Part shown: positions 1-6,577 of the stretch, in pieces
How positions within the stretch are numbered: position 1 is the stretch's first letter
Layout: each line of letters starts with the position of its first letter
Assembly: GCA_949289215.1 (NCBI GenBank)
Contig: CASENC010000013.1
Span: 1 to 50,482, forward strand
Direction: 5' to 3'
Length of the DNA stretch: 50,482 nt
From: an uncultured Bacteroidales bacterium
Lineage (GTDB): Bacteria > Bacteroidota > Bacteroidia > Bacteroidales > Muribaculaceae
Made by a program: the position numbers and the translations under genes
The notes under the pieces: model-generated
Seen by the model: the letters and a program-made list of their open reading frames with translations, nothing else
Told to the model about the DNA's origin: nothing
Database searches by the model: none

Positions 1-477
1 AAAGCAAATCACAACGCGCTAAATGCATACAATGCACCTGCTGCAGGTGTATCACCCAATACAAAAATACAAATTTGAAAGCAAATCACAACTCAACCAC
101 GACACTCGCCAACTACTTGGAGGGTGTATCACCCAATACAAAAATACAAATTTGAAAGCAAATCACAACACACTTTTTGATTTGCATTATGCAAACTGGG
201 GTGTATCACCCAATACAAAAATACAAATTTGAAAGCAAATCACAACACCATATTGCTGACTAGGCATCAAACCCATGGTGTATCACCCAATACAAAAATA
301 CAAATTTGAAAGCAAATCACAACGTAGGTAATTTATTTACATCTGCCGCGCTGGGTGTATCACCCAATACAAAAATACAAATTTGAAAGCAAATCACAAC
401 AAGATTTGTTTATGGGACTTCTCCCAAATCGGTGTATCACCCAATACAAAAATACAAATTTGAAAGCAAATCACAAC
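1..477 (-). CRISPR. CRISPR array, type II-C-like 47-bp repeats
   Basis: Six complete identical 47-bp repeats lie at 46-92, 123-169, 200-246, 277-323, 354-400 and 431-477, plus the last 15 bp of a seventh at 1-15. They are separated by six 30-bp spacers: 16-45, 93-122, 170-199, 247-276, 324-353 and 401-430. On the minus strand the repeat begins GTTGTGATTTGCTTTCAAAT, which matches from memory the start of 47-bp repeats linked to type II-C Cas9 in Bacteroides. crRNAs would therefore be read on the minus strand, with the first spacer next to 477. No repeat shows mutation, so the degenerate end must lie left of the window. No cas gene or tracrRNA anti-repeat is visible, so the type assignment rests on repeat length and sequence only. 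Confidence 0.97.
447..477 (-). promoter_or_regulatory. Bacteroidetes-type promoter inside the CRISPR repeat
   Basis: On the minus strand the repeat reads GTTG (477-474), 19 nt, then TATTTTTG (454-447). This is an exact TAnnTTTG -7 box and a 3/4 match to the -33 TTTG box, at the normal spacing. The same elements recur in every complete repeat. Initiation would fall near the repeat end, just before each spacer. The idea parallels the promoter-in-repeat design known for Neisseria type II-C arrays; here it is inference from sequence. Confidence 0.5.
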
Positions 478-596
478 GTGTTTTATATGAGACTGTTTTG
501 AATTTGGCATGAGGCAAATATAAATGCCGAACAGAAGCGAACTTTTGTCAAATATTGTCATTAAATTTGCTTATTTATTGTCGGGTCATGTCATGA
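478..596. other. Array flank between the CRISPR array and the argH promoter
   Basis: This AT-rich non-coding stretch is next to the first-spacer end of the array and so may act as its leader. On the minus strand a TAnnTTTG match (TATATTTG) sits at 522-515, about 38 bp before the first repeat, but no TTTG box lies at the proper distance. No repeat-like or anti-repeat sequence is present. Confidence 0.4.
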
Positions 597-628
597 TTTG
601 CGTAAAACAATGAGCCTGACTAAATTTG
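597..628 (+). promoter_or_regulatory. Promoter of the argH operon
   Basis: TTTG at 597-600, a 20-nt spacer, then TAAATTTG at 621-628: an exact match to the Bacteroidetes -33/-7 consensus. Transcription should begin near 635, leaving a leader of about 15 nt before the argH ATG at 650. Confidence 0.8.
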
Positions 629-649
629 CAAATAATAAATCATTATACG

Positions 650-1996
650 ATGGCATCGAAACTTTGGGAAAAAAATGTGCAAGTTGACCACGATGTAGAA
701 CGTTACACCGTGGGGCGCGACCGGGAGATGGATTTATACCTGGCTCCATATGATGTGCTTGGCTCAATGGCACACATCACTATGCTGCAAAGCATAGGAC
801 TGCTGACAGCCGAAGAGCTCGACACGCTGACAGCCGAATTGCGTAACATATACGATGAAATAGAACACGGCCGCTTCACCATAGAAGAGGGCGTGGAAGA
901 TGTGCACTCGCAAGTGGAACTGATGTTGACACGCCGCCTTGGCGACATGGGCAAAAAAATACATTCGGGACGTTCGCGCAACGACCAGGTGCTGGTTGAC
1001 TTGCGCCTGTTCATACGCAGCAAAATCGAAGAGGTGGTGGTTGCCATGACGAGGCTTTTCAAGACGTTGCAAGCACAATCCGAGCGCTACAGCCAGGTGC
1101 TTATGCCGGGTTACACACATTTGCAGGTGGCCATGCCTTCTTCGTTCGGGCTGTGGTTCGGGGCTTATGCCGAGTCGCTTGCCGACGACCTCACTGTGAT
1201 GCGTGCCGCATATGACATCGCCAACCGCAATCCGCTCGGCTCAGCCGCCGGTTACGGTTCGTCGTTCCCCCTCGACAGGGAAATGACCACACGCCTGCTG
1301 GGGTTTGCATCGCCCGACTATAATGTGGTATATGCACAGATGGGGCGCGGCAAGACCGAGCGCATTGTCGCACAAGCCATAGCCGGTGTTGCGGCTACAA
1401 TCTCCAAGCTTGCTTTCGATGCCTGCCTGTTCAATTCGCAAAACTTCGGCTTCCTACGCCTTGCCGACAAATTTACCACAGGGTCGTCGATTATGCCGCA
1501 CAAGAAGAATCCCGACGTGTTTGAACTCACCCGGGCCAAATGCAACCGTCTGCAAGCATTGCCGGGAGAAATCACACTGATAACCAACAATCTTCCATCG
1601 GGATACTTCAGGGATTTACAACTCATAAAAGAAAGTTTCCTGCCCGCATTTGATGAAATAATCGACATACTTGCCATGGTGGATGCAATGATAGGACAAA
1701 TAACGGTGAATGAAAACATACTTGACGACAACCGTTACGACCTGATGTTCTCGGTTGAAGAAGTAAACCGCCTCACACAAGGCGGGATGCCTTTCCGCGA
1801 TGCTTACAAAAAGGTGGGGCTCGACATCGAGGCCGGACAGTTCAAACCGGTGAAACAGGTGGCACACACCCACATCGGGTCGATAGGCAACTTGTGCAAC
1901 CGCGAAATAGAGACTCTTTACCGATGCGAACTCGACCGGTTCGACTTCGACACATACCACAACGCTTTCGATAAATTACTTGGGAGAAAACAATGA
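650..1996 (+). CDS. argH: Argininosuccinate lyase
   Basis: Cytoplasmic enzyme that splits argininosuccinate into arginine and fumarate, the last step of arginine synthesis. The 448-residue protein has the usual family length. The fumarase/aspartase signature GSSIMPHKKNP lies at residues 278-288 with the catalytic serine at about 280, and the general-acid/base histidine is in the THLQ motif near residue 157. An upstream in-frame ATG at 626 lies inside the -7 box, so the start at 650 (MASKLWEKN) is preferred; it also matches the family N-terminus. The stop codon overlaps the next start by 4 nt (ATGA), so argH is translationally coupled to an aldo/keto reductase. The other arg genes are not in the window. 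Confidence 0.96.
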   Translation: MASKLWEKNVQVDHDVERYTVGRDREMDLYLAPYDVLGSMAHITMLQSIGLLTAEELDTLTAELRNIYDEIEHGRFTIEEGVEDVHSQVELMLTRRLGDMGKKIHSGRSRNDQVLVDLRLFIRSKIEEVVVAMTRLFKTLQAQSERYSQVLMPGYTHLQVAMPSSFGLWFGAYAESLADDLTVMRAAYDIANRNPLGSAAGYGSSFPLDREMTTRLLGFASPDYNVVYAQMGRGKTERIVAQAIAGVAATISKLAFDACLFNSQNFGFLRLADKFTTGSSIMPHKKNPDVFELTRAKCNRLQALPGEITLITNNLPSGYFRDLQLIKESFLPAFDEIIDILAMVDAMIGQITVNENILDDNRYDLMFSVEEVNRLTQGGMPFRDAYKKVGLDIEAGQFKPVKQVAHTHIGSIGNLCNREIETLYRCELDRFDFDTYHNAFDKLLGRKQ

Positions 1997-3006
1997 ACTG
2001 CAAACCTGTATATACGGCAAATCCCGACCGCTATGCCGAGGGGGTGATGAATTACCGCCGGTGCGGCACATCGGGCATACGCCTGCCAGAAATCTCACTT
2101 GGGTTCTGGTGGCACTATGGTGAAATAAATGTATATGGCGAGGCACGCGAAAAGGTTTTGTATGCCTTCGACCACGGCATCACCTGCTTCGACCTTGCCA
2201 ATAATTACGGGCCTCCATATGGTTCGGCCGAAGAAACATTCGGGAAAATATACGGTGAGAATTTACGCAGCCACCGCCACGAGATGATTGTAACCACCAA
2301 GGCCGGATATGATATGTGGCCAGGACCTTACGGCATAGGTTCGTCGCGCAAAATGTTGATGACAAGCATCGACGAGTCGCTGCACCGCATGGGGCTTGAT
2401 TACGTTGACATATTTTATTCCCACCGTTACGACGGCTTCACTCCCATCGAGGAAACAATGCAGGCTCTCGTTGACATAGTGCGCAGCGGCAAGGCTCTGT
2501 ATGTGGGCCTGTCGAACTACCCTGCCGACAAATTGGCCGAAGCCGCCGAATATCTGTCGGCTCGCGATGTACACCCGCTTATTTACCAGGGGAAATACAA
2601 TATGCTCGTGCGCGACATCGAGGAGAAACACATCGACCTGCTCGCCAAGTCTGGCATAGGCCTGACGGCATTTTCCCCGCTTGCCGAAGGGCTGCTTACC
2701 GACAAATACATTGGCGGCAACTGCCCCGACGGTTCCCGTGCCGCACTCGGCCACCACTTGAAGCCGAGTGCAATCACACCGCAGTTGCTTGCCCGTATAA
2801 AAGCATTAAACTGCGTGGCGGCACAACGCGGGCAATCTCTTGCACAAATGGCAGTGGCATGGTTGCTGTCGCAACAACACATGACCTCGGTAATAGTAGG
2901 GCCCCGCACGGTAGAACAGCTTGCCGACAACCTGCAATCCCTGCACGACACCTGTTTCTCGGAAGACGAAATAATTGAAATAGACCGAATTCTTTCAATG
3001 CAATGA
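1993..3006 (+). CDS. Aldo/keto reductase (YghZ/Gpr-like)
   Basis: NADPH-dependent aldo/keto reductase of 337 residues with the complete catalytic tetrad visible: Asp67 and Tyr72 (FDLANNYG), Lys103 (TTKAG) and His144 (FYSHRYD). The WHYGE stretch near the N-terminus and the overall length resemble the YghZ/L-glyceraldehyde-3-phosphate reductase branch, which reduces small aldehydes such as methylglyoxal; the true substrate cannot be read from sequence. An alternative ATG at 2047 (MNYRRCG) lies closer to the usual family start, so the first 18 residues may not be translated. The gene overlaps argH upstream and the lipoprotein downstream by 4 nt on each side, so the three form one operon. Confidence 0.9.
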   Translation: MNCKPVYTANPDRYAEGVMNYRRCGTSGIRLPEISLGFWWHYGEINVYGEAREKVLYAFDHGITCFDLANNYGPPYGSAEETFGKIYGENLRSHRHEMIVTTKAGYDMWPGPYGIGSSRKMLMTSIDESLHRMGLDYVDIFYSHRYDGFTPIEETMQALVDIVRSGKALYVGLSNYPADKLAEAAEYLSARDVHPLIYQGKYNMLVRDIEEKHIDLLAKSGIGLTAFSPLAEGLLTDKYIGGNCPDGSRAALGHHLKPSAITPQLLARIKALNCVAAQRGQSLAQMAVAWLLSQQHMTSVIVGPRTVEQLADNLQSLHDTCFSEDEIIEIDRILSMQ

Positions 3007-3512
3007 TGCGAATATTTCTTATAACAATTCTCGCAACAATGGCTGCCATACAAATCAGTTGCAAGCAGACCAATGACGACCGCATACCGGCCTATCCCGT
3101 GCGCATGGAATTCAATACACAGGTGTGGGAATTATACGGAGTGCATACATATGGCGAGCATCGAATCTTCGACCGCAGCCGCGGCCTTCCGCCGGGATAT
3201 TACAATTACGATGGCGATGCCCTCACCGGATGGGGCGGCGTGCTGCTTGTCTCGGGATATGATTTCGAGTCGGGCGATTACAATATGCCCATGGCATACG
3301 ACCTTGCCTGCCCCGTCGAAGCCGACCGCAAGAAATTACTGTCGTTCGACAACGAGAAATTAGACGCATATTGCCCCAATTGCGGGTCGCGCTATGATGT
3401 GTGCGAGGGTGCCGGCACTCCCACGGCAGGCCCGGCAGCCCAAAGCAATTACAGCCTGCGCCGCTACAATGTCACGGCAATGTCGTCAGGCGGATATATT
3501 GTCACAAATTGA
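3003..3512 (+). CDS. Lipoprotein with degenerate Rieske-like domain
   Basis: A 169-residue protein with a lipoprotein signal (lipobox QISC, Cys20), so it is probably membrane-anchored in the cell envelope. The second half resembles a Rieske fold: the first ligand loop reads LACPVE near residue 100 and the second CPNCGSRYD near residues 122-130, followed by a Gly/Pro-rich turn ending in GPA. A true Rieske centre needs Cys-x-His in each loop; here neither His is present and three cysteines remain, so a classical 2Fe-2S Rieske cluster is unlikely. It may bind zinc or be purely structural. It starts at ATGATG overlapping the reductase stop. Related lipoproteins are, from memory, common in Bacteroidales, with no known function. 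Confidence 0.75.
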   Translation: MMRIFLITILATMAAIQISCKQTNDDRIPAYPVRMEFNTQVWELYGVHTYGEHRIFDRSRGLPPGYYNYDGDALTGWGGVLLVSGYDFESGDYNMPMAYDLACPVEADRKKLLSFDNEKLDAYCPNCGSRYDVCEGAGTPTAGPAAQSNYSLRRYNVTAMSSGGYIVTN

Positions 3513-3564
3513 TACAATTAAATTTCTCCGGTAGCATCTGCCGCAATTTGGCACATGGTGATTT

Positions 3565-3572
3565 TAATTTTG
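3565..3572 (+). promoter_or_regulatory. Probable -7 box of rtcB
   Basis: TAATTTTG matches TAnnTTTG exactly and lies 19 bp before the rtcB ATG. A TTTG is present at 3547-3550, but the 14-nt spacing is too short, so only the -7 element is supported. Confidence 0.45.
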
Positions 3573-3591
3573 CATTATAATTGTTTTAATT

Positions 3592-4863
3592 ATGAAAATT
3601 ATAGACGGACATAATGTGAAAATATTCACCGACAACATTGAAGCCGGTGCAATCGAGCAAATAAATCAATTACTTGCAATCGACGTATTTGGCAACTGCA
3701 AAATACGCATCATGCCCGATGTGCACGCCGGTGCCGGATGTGTGATAGGTTTTACGGGTGACCTTGGCGACAAGGTAATCCCAAACATCGTGGGCGTTGA
3801 CATCGGGTGTGGGATATTGGTAAGACCCTTCCGTTTTGTCGGTGACATCGACTTCCACGCGCTTAATGAATTTATTGTCGCCAATATCCCTTCGGGCAGG
3901 AATGTGCGTGAAGGTGAGACATTGCTGCCACAACCATACATCGAGCGATACCAGGCTGCCAAGCAATTGGCTATGCAATTGCGGTGTTACCGGGAATTGA
4001 AAGACCAGAAACGCCTTTACAAGGCCATAGGCACACTTGGCGGCGGCAACCATTATATCGAAATTGACCGCGACGACCGGGGGCGGGGCTACATAGCCGT
4101 CCACACCGGCAGCCGCAACTTGGGCAAACAGGTGGCCGAAATATACCAACGATTGGCTGTAAAACTGCAATCGGGGTGGGGCGAAATAATGGCCGAGCAA
4201 AACGCAATGATCAAAGCCTACAAAGAGGCCGGCCGCAAAGCCGAGTTGCAAGATGCCATAAGACAACTGCACAATTCGTTTAAGATGCGCAAACCGCCCA
4301 TCGCCCCCGACCTTTGTTACCTATGGGGCGATGCACGCGAGGATTACCTGTACGATATGCGCCTGTGCCAGCAGTGGGCACGCATCAACCGCAGCATAAT
4401 TGTTGACCTCATCAGCGAATACCTTTTACGGCAAGGCAGCATAGAAATTCCTGCCGGTGGCACCGAATACACACAATTCGAGAGCGTGCACAATTACATA
4501 GGCGACGACAACATAATCCGCAAGGGAGCTATTTCGGCCCGTGCAGGAGAACGGTGCATCATACCATTGAATATGCGAGATGGCGCACTTATCTGCGTAG
4601 GCCGTGGAAACGAAGACTGGAACTACTCGGCTCCGCACGGTGCCGGACGCATATTAAGCCGCGGTGAAGCATTCCGCCAAATCAATATGGACGATTTCAA
4701 GCATTCGATGGAAGGCATATACAGCGAAACAGTTACCGAAGATACTCTTGACGAGTCGCCGATGGTATATAAGCCAAAAGACGAAATCATTGCCAACATA
4801 AAGGACACGGTTGAAATCATCAACATCGTGAAACCTGTGTTCAACTTCAAGGCTGCAATGTAA
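3592..4863 (+). CDS. rtcB: RNA ligase RtcB (3'-phosphate/5'-OH ligase)
   Basis: GTP- and Mn2+-dependent ligase that joins RNA ends bearing 2',3'-cyclic phosphate or 3'-phosphate to 5'-hydroxyl ends, acting in tRNA and rRNA repair. At 423 residues it has normal length for bacterial RtcB. The metal ligands are recognisable as Asp70 and Cys73 (VDIGCG), His154 (GGGNHY), His171 (HTGSRNLG) and His300 (SVHNYIG). The histidine that is guanylylated is His349 in APHGAGR. No archease, rtcA or rtcR gene is adjacent. The gene appears to be transcribed alone from a promoter just upstream and converges with the acyltransferase gene across a non-coding gap. Confidence 0.95.
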   Translation: MKIIDGHNVKIFTDNIEAGAIEQINQLLAIDVFGNCKIRIMPDVHAGAGCVIGFTGDLGDKVIPNIVGVDIGCGILVRPFRFVGDIDFHALNEFIVANIPSGRNVREGETLLPQPYIERYQAAKQLAMQLRCYRELKDQKRLYKAIGTLGGGNHYIEIDRDDRGRGYIAVHTGSRNLGKQVAEIYQRLAVKLQSGWGEIMAEQNAMIKAYKEAGRKAELQDAIRQLHNSFKMRKPPIAPDLCYLWGDAREDYLYDMRLCQQWARINRSIIVDLISEYLLRQGSIEIPAGGTEYTQFESVHNYIGDDNIIRKGAISARAGERCIIPLNMRDGALICVGRGNEDWNYSAPHGAGRILSRGEAFRQINMDDFKHSMEGIYSETVTEDTLDESPMVYKPKDEIIANIKDTVEIINIVKPVFNFKAAM

Positions 4864-5135
4864 AATACCATCAACCTGCCAGCCTGCAGGGGGGGTGAAA
4901 TGCAAATTCAAAGGGGGCGGCAAAGCCGTCCAATCTGCAGTAACCGGCGGCGCAGCGACCGCCGAGGGTGGGTTGCAAGCCATCGGTTAGACTAAGCATC
5001 AACAAGCCTGGCCTCAAAGAGGTCGAACACATTGAACCGTATAATACATTCGATCTCTTTGAGGACGTTCCCAATATGGTGGTTTCTATTCCGATGGTTC
5101 GGCTTCGCCTCACACACCTTCATTTACATATTATG
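4864..5135. repeat. Non-coding GC-rich segment with strong hairpins
   Basis: Both strands are open for some distance, but neither frame resembles a protein. The left part (4880-4990) is GC-rich, with short inverted repeats such as CGGCGG/CCGCCG near 4947-4965. The right part holds a 16-bp inverted repeat, 5012-5027 against 5049-5064, with a single G-U pair and a 21-nt loop. No T-run follows the hairpin on either strand. It lies between the convergent rtcB and acyltransferase genes, so it may act as a transcript end. It could also be a dispersed intergenic repeat (REP or MITE type). Confidence 0.5.
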
Positions 5136-6278
5136 TTACTTCACCAACCGGGCTGTGAGGCGGCTGCGCGACATAAGCCATGTGACAGCCGTGCTTATGG
5201 CAAATGTGGTAACGGCTATACAAATTATACGCAACCAATAAGGCAGCACGGTAATGTCATACAAGTCGTAATTTGCAAATATGAACACAAAGTGGCACAA
5301 GTATATGCCGAATGTGAGCGAAGCAAGCTTTGACAGCCATCGGCGCGGGCGCAGCCCTATCTTTTGCACTATTACGAAAACCGGCAACGTCATCATAAAC
5401 ACGTTGATACCAGTAAAATACCACACTATTTCAAGGTAGGCATAATTGCCCGGGAAATGCTCTTGCGTGAGTATATATCCGCCTGTAGTTATGGCATACC
5501 CCACAAGGAACATCGGCACCATTATTGCCAATGTCTTGTTCCAACTCCATTGCAACGGATAGGTTTTCAGATAATAGGCCAATATAAGGTAACCTATGAA
5601 ACCCGAGAAATAGTAGAAAGTGCCGTAAATGTTCCAGTCACACATACCTAGCAGTTCCATATTCCCGAAATTGCCTTGGTAGCCAAGCACCGGCGCAAGC
5701 ATTTTCACATATGGCAGCAGCAGCGACACGCCCCACACGCCCAGCACCACTTTCAGCTCATGGCGCGAAGCCTGCACAAGCCAGCAATTGAGTATGGGCA
5801 TGAGCAAATAAAGCCCTATGAGCATATACAGGTACCACAACGGAGTGGTGTCGAAATTAAAATTGAATATAAACGTGTATAACCGCTGCACAAGCGTGGT
5901 TCCATTATAACTGTCAACAGCGATTTGCGGATTATGTGTTGCCGGATTGACAAAATTGAAATACAAGTACATAAGCACCGGCAGCACCAGCGACCAAAAA
6001 ACAAGCGGAGGCAACACGCGCCCCACGCGCTTGCGGTAAAACGAGACAAGGTTATAGCCGGGTGCAACAGGCAACAGCAATACGCCTGTCATCATCACAA
6101 ACAGCGGGACACTGGCTCGCACAAGGCTGCCAAATGACACACCTGTAAGAAACGATGCACGGTCGGCATCGAATTGCGCCACAAATGCATCGCAACTGTG
6201 GGAAAACACTACAAGGAAACACGCCAATACGCGCAACAGGTCGATCCACCCTATTTTTTCTTGTCTTTCGATATTCAT
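5136..6278 (-). CDS. Acyltransferase family 3 membrane protein
   Basis: Integral inner-membrane O-acyltransferase of 380 residues with about ten hydrophobic segments. The family signature is present: a conserved His in the first membrane segment (VVFSHSCDA, about residue 27) and a downstream R-x-PLFVMMTG stretch near residues 54-64. Members transfer acetyl or succinyl groups onto surface polysaccharides or peptidoglycan; the acceptor here is unknown. The gene is alone, 300 bp downstream of a lipoprotein gene that has its own terminator, and has a good promoter at 6315-6347. It is close in type to WecH/OafA-like proteins but lacks the SGNH domain of full OafA. Confidence 0.88.
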   Translation of the reverse strand: MNIERQEKIGWIDLLRVLACFLVVFSHSCDAFVAQFDADRASFLTGVSFGSLVRASVPLFVMMTGVLLLPVAPGYNLVSFYRKRVGRVLPPLVFWSLVLPVLMYLYFNFVNPATHNPQIAVDSYNGTTLVQRLYTFIFNFNFDTTPLWYLYMLIGLYLLMPILNCWLVQASRHELKVVLGVWGVSLLLPYVKMLAPVLGYQGNFGNMELLGMCDWNIYGTFYYFSGFIGYLILAYYLKTYPLQWSWNKTLAIMVPMFLVGYAITTGGYILTQEHFPGNYAYLEIVWYFTGINVFMMTLPVFVIVQKIGLRPRRWLSKLASLTFGIYLCHFVFIFANYDLYDITVLPYWLRIICIAVTTFAISTAVTWLMSRSRLTARLVK

Positions 6279-6314
6279 AATGTGATATAAGTAATGTTAA
6301 GATATTAACTATTG

Positions 6315-6347
6315 CAAAAGTACAACCTGAACGCCCAACTCTCCAAT
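6315..6347 (-). promoter_or_regulatory. Promoter of the acyltransferase gene
   Basis: On the minus strand ATTG (6347-6344), 21 nt, then TACTTTTG (6322-6315). The -7 box is exact and the -33 box is a 3/4 match. Transcription would start near 6308, about 30 nt before the ATG at 6278. Confidence 0.6.
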
Positions 6348-6440
6348 ACAAAAACGCCAAAAAATGCAACAATTGCTGCACCACCGAAACAAATCGGCTC
6401 CCCCTATCGCAACTCCGAAACAATCTCTAAAATCAAGCAC

Positions 6441-6479
6441 AAAAAAACAATGGAGAGAACCTCACGGTCCCCTCCACTG
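6441..6479 (-). terminator. Intrinsic terminator of the collagen-like lipoprotein gene
   Basis: On the minus strand a bulged stem (AGTGGAG paired with CTCCATT, inner GGACC with GGTTC around loop GTGA) is followed by TTTTTTT at 6447-6441. It lies about 100 bp after the stop codon at 6578. Confidence 0.8.
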
Positions 6480-6577
6480 CCATTATTAAGGACTTCTATT
6501 AAACTATATATTCTCCATTGTACCTATATAGTCGTAATTTAATCCTCCATATCCGGTTTAACTCATTGCTTTCGTAA

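Noticed and set aside
23-232. Plus-strand 69-codon frame at the left end
   Set aside because: It runs through CRISPR repeats and spacers; the repeated peptide is an artefact of the repeat.
478-625. Possible tracrRNA next to the CRISPR array
   Set aside because: No anti-repeat complementary to the repeat start was found; only short AT-rich similarities.
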